A DNA stretch of 64,000 bases from Bacteroidota bacterium (GTDB taxonomy: Bacteria; Bacteroidota; Ignavibacteria; UBA10030; UBA8401), in NCBI GenBank assembly GCA_035506275.1, contig DATJPT010000008.1, forward strand, positions 434,001 to 498,000. Direction: 5' to 3'. This document shows, piece after piece, positions 9,789 through 22,532 of the stretch. Numbering within the stretch: the stretch's first letter is position 1; each line of letters begins with the position of its first letter. The notes under the pieces are model-generated. The model was not told the DNA's origin. It made no database searches and saw only the letters and a list, made by a program, of their open reading frames with translations. The position numbers and the translations under genes were made by a program.

Positions 9789-11345
9789 CTATTTGATTTT
9801 TTCCGAGATCGACTTGGCCTGCAAAAAAAGGAGCAGATAGTCGCGACCGCCTGCCTTGGAATCTGTGCCGGACATGTTGAACCCGCCGAACGGATGGACA
9901 CCGACGAGAGCGCCCGTGATCTTCCTGTTCACATAAAAATTTCCCACGTGAAAGATCTTCTTTGCTTTTTCGATCTTTTTCCGGTCCTTCGTCCATATTC
10001 CGCCTGTCAGACCGAACTCTGTATTGTTTGCAATTTCGAGAGCGTGGTTGAAATCCTTCGCTTTGATCACCGCCAAGACGGGCCCAAAAATTTCCTCTTG
10101 TGCGATCGTCGCATCGGGGGCGACGTCGGCGATCACCGTGGGTTGAATGAAGTACCCATCCCCGCCGGCTTTCTTGCCGCCGGCGACAAGTCTTCCCCCC
10201 TCCTGCACCCCCTTCCCGATATACTCAAGTATCTTCTCTTGCGCGCCGCGGTTGATCACCGGCCCCATGGCGTTTCCCGGATTATCGCCGGGGCCGACGG
10301 ACAACTTCTCCGTTTTTTCCTTTATGAGGCCGACAACTTTATCGTAGACTTTTTCAACGACGATCACCCGGGATGCGGCGGAACATTTTTGCCCCTGAAA
10401 TCCGAACGCTGACACCACCGCCGCCTGCGCCGCGGCATTCAGGTCCGTCGCATCGTCGATAACGATAGAATCCTTTCCCCCCATTTCGGCAACAACGCGC
10501 TTCAGCCACTTTTGCCCCGGCTGTACTTTCGCCGCAAGTTCATTGATGTGAATTCCTACCTCTTTCGATCCGGTGAAGGAAACAAAGCGAGTCTTGGGGT
10601 GAGCTACCAAGGTGTCTCCAACAGTTCCTCCTGCTCCGGTAACAAAATTGATAACGCCGTCCGGCAAACCGACCTCGCGCATCAATGAGAAATATTTCCA
10701 CCCGGTCAGAGGCGAATCGCTCGACGGCTTTAATACGACAGTGTTGCCGGTCACGACAGCAGCTGATGTCATGCCTGTGAGAATTGCAAGTGCAAAATTC
10801 CACGGCGGCACGACCACGCCCACACCGAGAGGAATATACTGCAACTCACTTTTTTCCGTCGGAATTTTCGTGACGGGATGCGGCCCGGCATAGCGGAGCA
10901 TTTCGCGCCCATAGAATTCGAGAAAGTCGATCGCTTCGGCGGTGTCGGCATCTGCTTCGGGCCAGGTCTTGCCGACCTCGAAGATCATTGCGGCGCTGAA
11001 TTCATGCTTTCTCTTCCGCATGATCTTTGCGGCCTTGAAAAGATATTCGGCCCGTTTTTTGGAGGGGACAAGCTTCCATGTTTCGAATGTTGCTGCCGCA
11101 CGCTCGATGGCCTTATTCGCCAGCTCCGCGTTCGCTTTTTGAAAAACACCGACGACTTCGCCCGGCGCAGATGGATTGTAGGAGTTCAATTTTTCAGCCG
11201 TACGGAATTCTTCGCCGCCGATCACGATCGGATATTCCTTCAAAAACTCCGACCGGACCTTTGCCAGAGCATTTTCCATTGCTTTTCTGTTCACCGGTTT
11301 GGAATAATCCGTCAACGGTTCATTCTTGAATATTGTTACCGACAT
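9789..11345 (-). CDS. pruA: L-glutamate gamma-semialdehyde (1-pyrroline-5-carboxylate) dehydrogenase
   Basis: Oxidises glutamate semialdehyde to glutamate with NAD+, the second step of proline catabolism. From ATG at 11345 it has 518 residues of the aldehyde dehydrogenase superfamily. General-base Glu287 lies in AEMGGKDS and the catalytic Cys321 in GFQGQKCSAASR, which together with the length points to the RocA/PruA-type P5C dehydrogenase rather than a generic ALDH. The longer frame to 11495 would overlap the kinase gene upstream. The 11345 start has a GAGGT ribosome binding site just before it. No proline dehydrogenase gene is nearby. Confidence 0.95.
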   Translation of the reverse strand: MSVTIFKNEPLTDYSKPVNRKAMENALAKVRSEFLKEYPIVIGGEEFRTAEKLNSYNPSAPGEVVGVFQKANAELANKAIERAAATFETWKLVPSKKRAEYLFKAAKIMRKRKHEFSAAMIFEVGKTWPEADADTAEAIDFLEFYGREMLRYAGPHPVTKIPTEKSELQYIPLGVGVVVPPWNFALAILTGMTSAAVVTGNTVVLKPSSDSPLTGWKYFSLMREVGLPDGVINFVTGAGGTVGDTLVAHPKTRFVSFTGSKEVGIHINELAAKVQPGQKWLKRVVAEMGGKDSIVIDDATDLNAAAQAAVVSAFGFQGQKCSAASRVIVVEKVYDKVVGLIKEKTEKLSVGPGDNPGNAMGPVINRGAQEKILEYIGKGVQEGGRLVAGGKKAGGDGYFIQPTVIADVAPDATIAQEEIFGPVLAVIKAKDFNHALEIANNTEFGLTGGIWTKDRKKIEKAKKIFHVGNFYVNRKITGALVGVHPFGGFNMSGTDSKAGGRDYLLLFLQAKSISEKIK

Positions 11346-11395
11346 AAGAGACCTCGAATTCGCAAAGATGTGTTTAGAAAATGCCAGTAATCGTA

Positions 11396-12343
11396 TTACG
11401 ATCCCGCAAGCGCCATCAAGACCGCCCCATCCTCGGGAGGACAAAGCGGCCTGATGATTTCGATTGCAGCAAACGATTTTGTAATTTGCCGCCAAAGTGA
11501 GTGAGCAAGCGGCGTTTCGTTACCAAGAACTCCGCCGAGAAACGACAAAAGAATCTTTTGACCCGGAGATCTGTCCTCTCCCTGATCGTACCTTGTTAGC
11601 AACGTGCGAAGAAGCTCCGACAATTCGTTTGCAGCCTGTTGGACAATGCGCAACGCTGCGGAATCTCCTTTGTCCGCTGCGGCAAAAACAATCGGAGCAA
11701 CCGATGCAATTTCAAAATCGCTTTTGTGGACCGCCGTAATGATCTCGGAAGAAGTTCTCAGCTTGAGCCTTTTTGCGACCATCTTGGACATGATGCCCGC
11801 ATCGGATCGTTGATCGTATTCGCGACAAACGGCCCTCAATCCTTCCCTTCCAATTGCATAACCGCTCCCCTCATCCCCCAATGTTCTTCCCCAACCTCCG
11901 GCACGATGAATGTTCCCATTGACATCTTTTCCAAAGACGATCGAGCCGGTCCCTGCGATGATCACAATTCCCGGACCTCCCTTAAATGCCCCCTCAAGTG
12001 CGACCCGGGCGTCGCTTTCGATGCTGAGGTTCTTTAGCTTGACTCCTTTTGAAGAAGCAAATTTATGGACCCCGTTTGCAATCTTTTTCTTGTCTTCCGG
12101 CCTTCCGGCTCCCGCAAGTCCGATCACCGTTGCACGGAGGCTTTGGGGAGTACATCCGGCCGAAGCGCAGCAATCTTCTATTAATGCAACTAGTGTGCGC
12201 GATGTACTTTCAACCCCTCTAATATGGAAGTTTGCAGGTCCGGCGGTGTGACGCGCCAGTGTCCTTCCCTGAACGTCAGCGATAACCGCCGCCGTTTTTG
12301 TTCCTCCGCCGTCGATTCCGACGACGAATTGCGCTGACTTCAT
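11396..12343 (-). CDS. BadF/BadG/BcrA/BcrD-type ATPase, probable N-acetylglucosamine kinase
   Basis: A 315-residue ASKHA-fold sugar kinase. Residues 9-17 (GIDGGGTKT) form the first phosphate loop. An IAGTGSIVFG segment forms the second, and a GGWGRTLGDEGSGYAIG stretch is characteristic of N-acetylglucosamine kinases of the BadF/NagK family. It would phosphorylate GlcNAc (or a related amino sugar) in the cytosol. The position directly after an AmpG-like transporter and a SpoIID-type protein supports a role in recovering cell-wall sugars. Substrate is inferred; MurNAc or glucosamine cannot be excluded. Confidence 0.85.
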   Translation of the reverse strand: MKSAQFVVGIDGGGTKTAAVIADVQGRTLARHTAGPANFHIRGVESTSRTLVALIEDCCASAGCTPQSLRATVIGLAGAGRPEDKKKIANGVHKFASSKGVKLKNLSIESDARVALEGAFKGGPGIVIIAGTGSIVFGKDVNGNIHRAGGWGRTLGDEGSGYAIGREGLRAVCREYDQRSDAGIMSKMVAKRLKLRTSSEIITAVHKSDFEIASVAPIVFAAADKGDSAALRIVQQAANELSELLRTLLTRYDQGEDRSPGQKILLSFLGGVLGNETPLAHSLWRQITKSFAAIEIIRPLCPPEDGAVLMALAGS

Positions 12344-12442
12344 GGCATAATGAGCAATGACAAATCGGTTAACGATGTAAATTACGAAGATACGGCTAGA
12401 GAATCAACCTTGAGGCAGGTGTGAAAATGCGAACGGAACAGA

Positions 12443-13795
12443 TCATTGTTTCTCCTCCAGCGGCAAAAAATAGATCGCCGCCAACCCCGGAATCGCTGAT
12501 AGAAAACTCATCAAAAAATATTCTTCGTATCCCATCCGGACCTGGAGATAACCGCTGGCGATGCCCGGAAGCATCATGCCTGCTGCCATCAACGCCGTCG
12601 TAATTGCATAATGCGATGCTTTGAATTCCGGGCGGACGGTTCGCATCAGAAAAACCGTGTAGGCGGAAACTCCGAGCCCGTAGGAAAATTGCTCGAACGA
12701 ATTGACGACATACACCCACTCGATACCTGGTCTATATTTTGCCAGGAGCCAGTAGAGCGCAATCGCAGAATTTTGAAGAAGTGCGGTCGGCCACATCCAT
12801 TTTTTCAACCCTTCTTTTGCAATGATGATTCCGCCCAGGACTCCCCCGGCAAGGAGGAAAATGACGCCGACCGTGCCGTACAAAATTCCCATCTCCGCAG
12901 CCGAAAGCGTCAGCCCTCCTTTGGCGCCGTTGTCCATGAGAAATGGCGGCGCCATCTTCAGCATGAACGCATCGCCAAGCCGGAAGAGCAGAACATATAA
13001 CACGATCCACCCGATTCTTCGCTGAGTAAAGTACGACTTAAAGGCGTCGGCAAAGTTCGCGTCTACCCCAGTCCCTTTCCGGTCGGGGGCGAACGGTGCC
13101 GGATGCGGAAGGTACCAGAGTTGAAACAAATAGACCAGAAGAAAGACAAATGCCGCCGTTGCAAACGAAATCGCCCAGCCGAACGCAGGCGGCTGGAACA
13201 AAAATGTGTTCCCAAAGATTGAGAAATGAATATCCTCGAAAATTCTCGTCCCGTCGGGATTGGTGTTAATGAGCCGTTCGTTGGCGAGATACCCGGCAAG
13301 AAACACCAGCCCTCCGTTACCGGCAAGCCAGGCGATTTTGTAGGTCGTTGAACGAACTCCGACAAAAAGAGCCTGTCGGTCCCTGTCCAGCGCATCCAGA
13401 TAGAATCCGTCAACGGCGATGTCGTGAGTCGCCGAGACGAATGCGATCAACGCAAAGACTCCGATCGAAACCGCGATTGCCTGAGTGCTTAATGTGGCAA
13501 AAGCGAGGAGGACGAATAGAACAGTGCATAAGAGTTCGGTGACCAGAATCCACTTCCGTTTTGTCGCATAGAGATCGACAACCGGTCCCCAAAGCCCCTT
13601 CAACACCCAGGGGATGTACAAGAAACTCGTCAGCCCGATCAATTCATTGCCGGCCCCGAGGTCTTTGAGAAATATCACCGACATCAAATTGACGATCGTG
13701 TACGGAAACCCTTCGGCGAAGTAAATCACCGAGACCCACAATGCCGGACTACGCTTCTTTTCACCCGAAGGAGCTTCGAACGTCTTTTCTTGCAT
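12443..13795 (-). CDS. AmpG-like muropeptide permease (major facilitator superfamily)
   Basis: A 450-residue integral membrane protein with about 12 hydrophobic segments. The opening SVIYFAEGFPYTIVNLM, then PWVLKGLWGPVVD and the conserved THDIAVDGFYLD segment are hallmarks of the AmpG/PAT family, which imports anhydromuropeptides (GlcNAc-anhydroMurNAc peptides). ATG at 13795 is preferred because the longer frame (to 13924) runs into the SpoIID-type gene upstream. With this start the gap to that gene is 8 bases. The neighbouring sugar kinase and SpoIID/LytB protein make peptidoglycan recycling the most likely role. Confidence 0.88.
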   Translation of the reverse strand: MQEKTFEAPSGEKKRSPALWVSVIYFAEGFPYTIVNLMSVIFLKDLGAGNELIGLTSFLYIPWVLKGLWGPVVDLYATKRKWILVTELLCTVLFVLLAFATLSTQAIAVSIGVFALIAFVSATHDIAVDGFYLDALDRDRQALFVGVRSTTYKIAWLAGNGGLVFLAGYLANERLINTNPDGTRIFEDIHFSIFGNTFLFQPPAFGWAISFATAAFVFLLVYLFQLWYLPHPAPFAPDRKGTGVDANFADAFKSYFTQRRIGWIVLYVLLFRLGDAFMLKMAPPFLMDNGAKGGLTLSAAEMGILYGTVGVIFLLAGGVLGGIIIAKEGLKKWMWPTALLQNSAIALYWLLAKYRPGIEWVYVVNSFEQFSYGLGVSAYTVFLMRTVRPEFKASHYAITTALMAAGMMLPGIASGYLQVRMGYEEYFLMSFLSAIPGLAAIYFLPLEEKQ

Positions 13796-13803
13796 TGACG
13801 GCG

Positions 13804-15129
13804 TCAGTACAGTTTTTGTAATTGTGTGTTCTGAAAATAATGTTGAAGGATATCTTCCGCGGAAAACTTCTTTGTTGCCATCACCGCAGCGCCGATTTGA
13901 CAAAGCCCGACACCGTGCCCCCACCCTGCTCCGTAGAAAAGAAAGTGCTTCGGCGTCCCGTCGTCCTCCCGTTCCGTCATGACAACAAACGCCGAGCTGT
14001 AGAGGTGTGTTGTCGATAACCAGCGGCGAATCTCGAGCTCCTTTCCGACAATGACAGTCGCATTCGAACCGACGATCTTCAATTTGAAGATTCTTCCCGA
14101 AGGCCCGCGCTGAACGGGGACAAGGTCGAGAAGGGTTCCGAAGTCAATCCCTGATTTGGAGATGACGATCTCTTCAAGCTCCCGCCGATCGTAATCAACC
14201 GCCCAGCGGAAAAAATTTTTCGTCGCAACATCGGACGGCGGAAGAATCTGCGCTAAAAGAGCATCGTCGGTGGTGTTGCAATAGGCATCAGGGTTGGAAA
14301 GGATCCAGTCCTCCGCGGCCATCTCGCTCTCAAGTTTGGGATGCTGGACCGATGAATCGGGCACGCTTTCGAGGTACGAAACGTGCTTCTCTTCCCACGT
14401 ATTCTCAAACTCTTCCGTCAGCCCGCCGCACGATTTGGAAAACCTCGCATCGCAAATTTCTTCGCCGTGAAGAAGAAAAACCCCCCGAGTGGCTTCAACC
14501 GCCTTCAGGGGCCGTTGCGAATAGATTTTTGTGATTCCTTGATACCGCTGGCAGTGGTCGTCGGCGCAGACGTCGAACATATCGTGATCTTCGCGGCTAT
14601 ACCAACGGATCACCTCGCCTTCACGCGAAAGAGATTGCGGAAGCATACGGGTACCGCCGCGCGCTTTTCGTTCGAGCATGGCTCCAAGCCACGAGCGCGA
14701 AATAATGGCGTGTGCTTTCAAAAATTCCTCGGGGGCTTCGGGGTTCATTTCCGAGGAGACGACGCTCGCAAGATAATCCTCAAGCAGGATGGCATTGACA
14801 ACAGCGAGAGTCCCGTCCTCGCGGACGGCGATGATCAAGTCTCCGCTGAATGTCTCTTCTTGCTTTTGTTCCCAATGAAACTGAGCACCAATCACGACAT
14901 CGTGCAGGATAAACGTCCCGCCAGAAACATTCCTAAATAATGCTTCTTTACCAGCCGTAAAATTTCCACTATCTGCTGTCAACGTAACCCTACCATTCTC
15001 GCTTCGAATGCTGAATTTCCCTTGCAATCGACCACCTCCGGGAGACTCGAATATGCCGTTAAAAATACCTGCAACTTCGCGGCAATGGTCAAGAATTCCG
15101 ACGGCGATGGATGGTTCCTTTGAAATCAT
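13804..15129 (-). CDS. SpoIID/LytB domain protein
   Basis: A 441-residue protein with the SpoIID/LytB fold in its central and C-terminal parts. LLEDYLASVVSSEM followed by EEFLKAHAIISRSWLGA (about residues 115-155) and GWGHGVGLCQIGAAVMA near residue 410 are diagnostic. SpoIID is a lytic transglycosylase acting on denuded glycan strands in sporulating Firmicutes, and LytB is an amidase enhancer. The function in non-sporulating FCB bacteria is unproven. I see no clear signal peptide at MISKEPSIAVGIL, which is odd for a wall enzyme and suggests action on imported or cytosolic fragments. Its ATG overlaps the stop of the DUF4922 gene as ATGA. Confidence 0.9.
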   Translation of the reverse strand: MISKEPSIAVGILDHCREVAGIFNGIFESPGGGRLQGKFSIRSENGRVTLTADSGNFTAGKEALFRNVSGGTFILHDVVIGAQFHWEQKQEETFSGDLIIAVREDGTLAVVNAILLEDYLASVVSSEMNPEAPEEFLKAHAIISRSWLGAMLERKARGGTRMLPQSLSREGEVIRWYSREDHDMFDVCADDHCQRYQGITKIYSQRPLKAVEATRGVFLLHGEEICDARFSKSCGGLTEEFENTWEEKHVSYLESVPDSSVQHPKLESEMAAEDWILSNPDAYCNTTDDALLAQILPPSDVATKNFFRWAVDYDRRELEEIVISKSGIDFGTLLDLVPVQRGPSGRIFKLKIVGSNATVIVGKELEIRRWLSTTHLYSSAFVVMTEREDDGTPKHFLFYGAGWGHGVGLCQIGAAVMATKKFSAEDILQHYFQNTQLQKLY

Positions 15130-16109
15130 ATCCCGGCGATTATCCTTTCAAGTACATCGTGACCCATCGAGACCTCTTCAAAAATACTTTCAATGAGTCT
15201 TTCATCGGTTCTTTCAAAGTCCTTTTCAACCGGCGTGATCACTAAACCGCCCATGTCGACGGCAGCCGGGCTCACAAGAATGCGTTCGTCCCCTTCTTTA
15301 TAATACACATCGGGTCGATGCTTGCCGCGTGGGAATACAATGACACGCCATGTACCTTTTGCGTACGAACAGAGAAGATTGATCATCGGCTCTAGCTCAG
15401 ACCGCGTCTCCCTCTTCATGGATCCGAGAAACCTCGCAAAAAGAGTTCCTAATTCTTCCTTATCGTCAGACTCCATGATGAGCACCCGCCTTCCGTAATT
15501 CGGCAAGACAAGAAATGAAACGTTGCCGATTTTTTTCTTCGGGACTGTTCTTCTTTTGTCATCGGCATTTTGTTCGGCGGGAAGACGCCCTTGCGGGATT
15601 GCCTGGAAGTGCATATGGTCCGGCGCAGAAGCGCCGCATCGAGCACCGTTATAGAGAACGGTAAACTCTGGGGCAATATCTTCCGCGAGCGCAAGGAATG
15701 TTCCAAAAGACCTTTCGATCACCTGGGGAGCGTGGTCAATGTGCGAGACCGTAAAGTGTTGTCGGAAGATCGGCGCCGGATTACAAAGAATAAGGAAAGA
15801 GTCTTTGTAGAGAATTCCTTCTTGCTCTTTTGGAAGATTGTCTGTACACAGAAAGCATTTTCGTTCGCGTACCGATTTATCATCAACCTTTGCCCCTGTG
15901 CTGGCGAGCCGCTTGGGGTTGAACTGCAAAGACACTGTAAAACCCTTGCAATGAATTTCGCGGACCTTCATTCCATCGAACGATGAATATGCGTCGGAAA
16001 GAAGCGGCCAGCTTGTTTTTTGTTTTTCGAGAAGGGAAATCGCCAACTCGGCGAGTGAATTGCCCGGCGAGTTTTGAGAGAAGGATGCAAAAAGTCGATT
16101 CGGAACCAA
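15126..16109 (-). CDS. DUF4922 HIT-like protein, probable nucleotidyltransferase or phosphorylase
   Basis: 327 residues. The HIT-superfamily signature DHMHFQAIPQG is present at about residue 164, together with RKCFLCTDNLP (Cys pair), NPAPIFRQHFTVSHIDH and LYNGARCGASAPDH. These resemble galactose-1-phosphate uridylyltransferase and ADP/GDP-sugar phosphorylases, so transfer of a nucleotidyl group to or from a sugar phosphate is a reasonable inference. From memory, close relatives (DUF4922) in Bacteroidota sit beside SpoIID/LytB, AmpG-like and GT2 genes, as here. The start is TTG at 16109, just after an in-frame stop. An internal Met (MKVREI) looks too short because the family's conserved QK-x3-WP segment precedes it. 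The stop overlaps the next gene. Confidence 0.8.
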   Translation of the reverse strand: MVPNRLFASFSQNSPGNSLAELAISLLEKQKTSWPLLSDAYSSFDGMKVREIHCKGFTVSLQFNPKRLASTGAKVDDKSVRERKCFLCTDNLPKEQEGILYKDSFLILCNPAPIFRQHFTVSHIDHAPQVIERSFGTFLALAEDIAPEFTVLYNGARCGASAPDHMHFQAIPQGRLPAEQNADDKRRTVPKKKIGNVSFLVLPNYGRRVLIMESDDKEELGTLFARFLGSMKRETRSELEPMINLLCSYAKGTWRVIVFPRGKHRPDVYYKEGDERILVSPAAVDMGGLVITPVEKDFERTDERLIESIFEEVSMGHDVLERIIAGI

Positions 16110-16177
16110 CGACGTTCTATTGAAAAATTGAGTTCAAGACGAGGAATACTGCGTTAATCCCTATGTTCTGGGACATC

Positions 16178-17647
16178 TCATCTTTTCCGGTTCATCTTTT
16201 GACGGGCATAAATTTCGATCGAGCGAATCATGTCCTTGTACGCATTATTCCGATTTGTTTGTTCGATCGATAATGCGGCATCGGTGTTTCCTTCCCATCT
16301 CCGGCACAGATAGACCGGCTCATAAATTCTGCCGATCTGGAATTCACGTGACAGCCGAAGAGCAATGCGATAATCCTCCCCGTAGCTGACATTCGGCAAG
16401 GGAATCAGGCGAAGGAGATCTGTCCGGAATGCCCTTGGCGCTCCGAGCCCGTTGATCCGGAGTGCGTTGTTGCGGCCGTTGTTGGGCGTCCACTCTCTAT
16501 GGTCGATCACGCCGGGCGGAATTTCTTGAAGTTGCATATCGACAAGCTTGTACGAACCTACGACCATCGCAAAATCGCCATTCCGAAAGAGACGCACAAT
16601 CCGCTGCAGAGCTTTTTCATCGGAATAGATGTCGTCAGAATCAAGCTGCACGGCATATCTCCCACAGTGTTCTGAGGACACCGCTTCATTCCAGCACCCT
16701 CCAATGCCTAAATCCATTCGGTTCGGGATGATATGCTTCACAGAAGAGTTCTTTTGTGACACTCTTCTCAACGCCTCCGTCGTTCCATCAGACGAATGAT
16801 TGTCCACGACAAGGACATTGAAGGGAAAATCGGCCTGCTGGCCGAGCGCGCTGTCCACGGCTTCAGCGATCGTCTTGACCCTATTTCTCACGGGAATAAT
16901 AACACTGGCCTCGACTGGATACTTGACATTCGACGAGGGAATCCGCTTAAATTTCGGCTTCAAGTATGCGCCGATGTTTTTCAAGTGTCTGGTCGCTACA
17001 TTTTCTAATTCTTGCTGAACCGCAGCATTGCGGGCATCAACGTAATCGAACTGTTTTTCCCCTTTTGCTTGAACACTGTCGACAGCTTTTGTGTACAGAT
17101 ATTCCTTGATATGAAATACCGCATGATCGACCGAGACTTTTAATCGCAGGTCATACAACCCGGCCGAGCTTGTTTTTGAAGGAGGACCATATTTCTTTAG
17201 GGATGCGCGGAGAGCCGAAACCGAAATGAACAGTAGAGGGCCAAATTCAAAATTATCCCTGATACTCCCGACCTGGTAATCGTTAACGGGGTGTTGATGC
17301 CTCACCCCGCTCCCAACCTCATAAAAATCCGAATAAATAATTCCCGCATTCGTCTCCTCGGCAACGGAACAAAATCGGCTGAGAGCGAATTGGCCGAGAT
17401 CTATCCCAACTGGTTCACTCACCAGCAGCAAGTATTCTCCCCTTATTCGCTTGAGAAGAGGGTCCAGCACTGAACCGGAATTCAACGAGCCGGGGCCGAT
17501 CCCATCACATTTCGGCGAAGACGATGTGTAACCGCCGGTGTGGATGACATAGACTTTTTCGATGAGCGGGGATTCGGTGAATTGCTGCAGCGTTTTATTG
17601 AAGTGCGGTTGAAGGGAAAACGGGACAACGGCTGAGATAGAACTCAT
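16178..17647 (-). CDS. Family 2 glycosyltransferase with N-terminal extension domain
   Basis: 489 residues from ATG at 17647 ([12 protein letters not shown]); a TTG at 17734 gives a longer, less likely form. The C-terminal half from about residue 245 is a GT-A domain: [36 protein letters not shown], and the metal-binding DSDD ([13 protein letters not shown]), followed by [11 protein letters not shown]. The N-terminal half, about 240 residues, looks like a second, weaker GT-A-like segment without an obvious DxD and may be a substrate domain. No membrane segments are seen. It leads the group ending with the sugar kinase, suggesting work on a cell-wall-derived or nucleotide-activated sugar. Confidence 0.85.
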   Translation of the reverse strand: MSSISAVVPFSLQPHFNKTLQQFTESPLIEKVYVIHTGGYTSSSPKCDGIGPGSLNSGSVLDPLLKRIRGEYLLLVSEPVGIDLGQFALSRFCSVAEETNAGIIYSDFYEVGSGVRHQHPVNDYQVGSIRDNFEFGPLLFISVSALRASLKKYGPPSKTSSAGLYDLRLKVSVDHAVFHIKEYLYTKAVDSVQAKGEKQFDYVDARNAAVQQELENVATRHLKNIGAYLKPKFKRIPSSNVKYPVEASVIIPVRNRVKTIAEAVDSALGQQADFPFNVLVVDNHSSDGTTEALRRVSQKNSSVKHIIPNRMDLGIGGCWNEAVSSEHCGRYAVQLDSDDIYSDEKALQRIVRLFRNGDFAMVVGSYKLVDMQLQEIPPGVIDHREWTPNNGRNNALRINGLGAPRAFRTDLLRLIPLPNVSYGEDYRIALRLSREFQIGRIYEPVYLCRRWEGNTDAALSIEQTNRNNAYKDMIRSIEIYARQKMNRKR

Positions 17648-17779
17648 TCGTGCTCTCTGACGATCAATAATGAGGAGAGAAAGACATCCATGCTGCGGCC
17701 AACGACGAACATTCTCTCCGATTCGATTCAACAAATGTAGAAAGTTTCGGGAGGGAAATCAATAGAACGGGGAAGAACG

Positions 17780-17799
17780 GGGCGGGAATATTCCCGCCC
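17780..17799 (-). terminator. Palindromic hairpin downstream of clpB
   Basis: A perfect palindrome of two 10-base arms (GGGCGGGAAT and ATTCCCGCCC) starts 6 bases after the clpB stop. It is very GC-rich and likely forms a stable hairpin; the tract after it on the minus strand (CCGTTCTTCC) is only weakly T-rich, so termination may be partial. Confidence 0.6.
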
Positions 17800-17805
17800 T
17801 GTATT

Positions 17806-20457
<2,652 letters not shown>

Positions 20458-20510
20458 CCTGATTCCTTCTTTCTGACCTCATGTGCCTCATACCGTCATG
20501 GCATGAAGAC

Positions 20511-20537
20511 AAAAGGCGAGGTTGGTTGCCTCGCCTT
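20511..20537 (-). terminator. Rho-independent terminator after dnaK
   Basis: A 9-base-pair stem (AAGGCGAGG at 20513-20521 and CCTCGCCTT at 20529-20537, 7-base loop) is followed on the minus strand by TTTTGTCTTC. It lies between the dnaK stop and the clpB start and would limit co-transcription. Confidence 0.75.
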
Positions 20538-20594
20538 GCCTTATGTCTGCGCAATCTGTCATCTGCGTGAGATCAGCGCAATATGAGCAATCAA

Positions 20595-22532
20595 TTATTT
20601 ATCATCGACAACTTCGAAGTCTGCATTTTCCACCTTCTTGTCGTCCTTTTTCTCAGAGGAAGATTGCTGGCCCGACCCCGGCCCTTGTTGCGGCCCTGCC
20701 TGGGCTCCCGGTTGAGGTCCGGCTTGTTTCGCCGCTTCGTACATCTTCGTGGACGCTTCGTTCCACACCGCGTTCAAGGCATCCATCTTCGCCTTGATGT
20801 CCGCACCGTTGTTGGCTTTGATCGCATCTTCGAGAGCCGTCGCCGCGGATTCGAGTTTCGACTTCGTCTCGCCGTCCATCTTCTCTCCGAGGTCTTTCAC
20901 CTGCTTCCTGGTTGAGAAGACAAGATTGTCGGCTTGGTTCTTCAGATCGATCTCTTCCTTCCGTTTCACGTCTTCCGCAGAATGGGCTTGCGCGTCCTTT
21001 TTCATCTTCTCCACTTCTTCCTTGCTTAATCCCGACGAAGATGTAATGCGGATGCTCTGTTCCTTATTTGTCGCTTTGTCTTTTGCGAGAACATGCAGCA
21101 TTCCGTTTGCGTCGATGTCGAACGTCACTTCGATCTGAGGAACGCCGCGCGGTGCCGGCGGGATTCCGTCGAGATGAAATTTTCCCAGCGTGCGGTTGTC
21201 GTTCGCCATCGGACGTTCGCCCTGCAGGACGTGAATCTCAACGGACGTCTGGCTGTCCGATGCCGTACTGAACACTTCGCTCTTGCGCGTCGGAATAGTG
21301 GTGTTGGCGTCGATCAACTTGGTCATCACTCCGCCGAGCGTTTCAATACCGAGCGACAGCGGGGTAATATCGAGCAGCAATACATCGGTCACGTCGCCTG
21401 CGAGAACACCCCCTTGAATAGCTGCACCGACTGCGACCACTTCATCCGGGTTCACTCCTTTGTGCCCTTCTTTACCAAAGATCTCTTTCACCAGCTGCTG
21501 AACCCGCGGGACACGCGTCATGCCGCCGACAAGGATCACCTCATCGATCTGGCCCGGCTGCAGGTTTGCATCTTTCAGCGCCCGTTCAACCGGCGGAATA
21601 CATTTCTTGATCAAGTCGTCAACGAGCTGCTCGAACTTTGCCCGTGTAAGATTCAGATTCAAGTGCTTCGGACCTTCAGCCGTTGCGGTGATGAATGGAA
21701 GGTTGATCTCGGTCTGGTTCAGCTGTGAAAGCTCCATCTTCGCTTTTTCTGACGCTTCACGCAAACGCTGCAGCGCCATCGGATCTTTCCGAAGATCAAT
21801 GCCGTCGCTCTTTTTGAATTCTTCGGCGACATAATCCACAAGCCGTTGGTCGAAGTTGTCTCCGCCAAGGTGCGTATCGCCATTGGTCGACTTCACCTCG
21901 AAAACACCTTCGCCGAGTTCGAGCACGGAAATGTCGAAGGTTCCGCCGCCAAGGTCGAATACTGCAACCTTAGAATCCTTATGTTTCTTGTCTAATCCGT
22001 ACGCTAGGGCTGCCGCGGTCGGTTCGTTGATAATCCGCCTGACCGTAAGCCCCGCAATCTCACCTGCCTCTTTCGTTGCCTGGCGCTGTGCATCGTTGAA
22101 ATACGCCGGAACGGTAATGACCGCTTCAGTGACTTTCTGCCCCAAATAATCTTCTGCGGTCTGTTTCATCTTCTGAAGGATCATCGCGGAAATTTCAGGG
22201 GGCGAATAGACGCGGTCGCCGATCTGCACGCGCGCGGTGTTATTGTCTCCCGTAACGACTTTATAAGGAACGAGCTTCATCTCCTCGCTCACTTCGTTCA
22301 TGAACCTTCCCATGAACCGTTTGATCGAGAAAACTGTATTCTGCGAATTGGTCACCGCCTGGCGTTTCGCAGGCTGGCCGACCAGCCGTTCGCCATTCTT
22401 CGCAAAGGCGACGACAGACGGAGTCGTACGCATTCCTTCCGAGTTTGCGATCACCACCGGGTCGTTGCCTTCCATGACCGCGACAACTGAATTTGTCGTT
22501 CCAAGGTCAATGCCGATAATTTTTCCTGCCAT
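20595..22532 (-). CDS. dnaK: Chaperone protein DnaK (Hsp70)
   Basis: An ATP-dependent chaperone of 645 residues. The actin-like ATPase domain starts [19 protein letters not shown] and contains the phosphate-2 motif [16 protein letters not shown] and [11 protein letters not shown]. It is followed by the hydrophobic linker ([16 protein letters not shown]), the substrate-binding beta domain and a helical lid. The C-terminal tail is Gly/Pro/Gln-rich ([13 protein letters not shown]) and ends with the acidic FEVVDDK, close to the usual EEV-D-like end. An AAAGGAGA ribosome binding site lies 6 bases before ATG. No dnaJ or grpE is adjacent. Confidence 0.99.
   Translation of the reverse strand: MAGKIIGIDLGTTNSVVAVMEGNDPVVIANSEGMRTTPSVVAFAKNGERLVGQPAKRQAVTNSQNTVFSIKRFMGRFMNEVSEEMKLVPYKVVTGDNNTARVQIGDRVYSPPEISAMILQKMKQTAEDYLGQKVTEAVITVPAYFNDAQRQATKEAGEIAGLTVRRIINEPTAAALAYGLDKKHKDSKVAVFDLGGGTFDISVLELGEGVFEVKSTNGDTHLGGDNFDQRLVDYVAEEFKKSDGIDLRKDPMALQRLREASEKAKMELSQLNQTEINLPFITATAEGPKHLNLNLTRAKFEQLVDDLIKKCIPPVERALKDANLQPGQIDEVILVGGMTRVPRVQQLVKEIFGKEGHKGVNPDEVVAVGAAIQGGVLAGDVTDVLLLDITPLSLGIETLGGVMTKLIDANTTIPTRKSEVFSTASDSQTSVEIHVLQGERPMANDNRTLGKFHLDGIPPAPRGVPQIEVTFDIDANGMLHVLAKDKATNKEQSIRITSSSGLSKEEVEKMKKDAQAHSAEDVKRKEEIDLKNQADNLVFSTRKQVKDLGEKMDGETKSKLESAATALEDAIKANNGADIKAKMDALNAVWNEASTKMYEAAKQAGPQPGAQAGPQQGPGSGQQSSSEKKDDKKVENADFEVVDDK

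Noticed and set aside
11346-11495. N-terminal extension of the P5C dehydrogenase
   Set aside because: It overlaps the downstream end of the kinase gene in another frame, and the ATG at 11345 has its own ribosome binding site and the family N-terminus.
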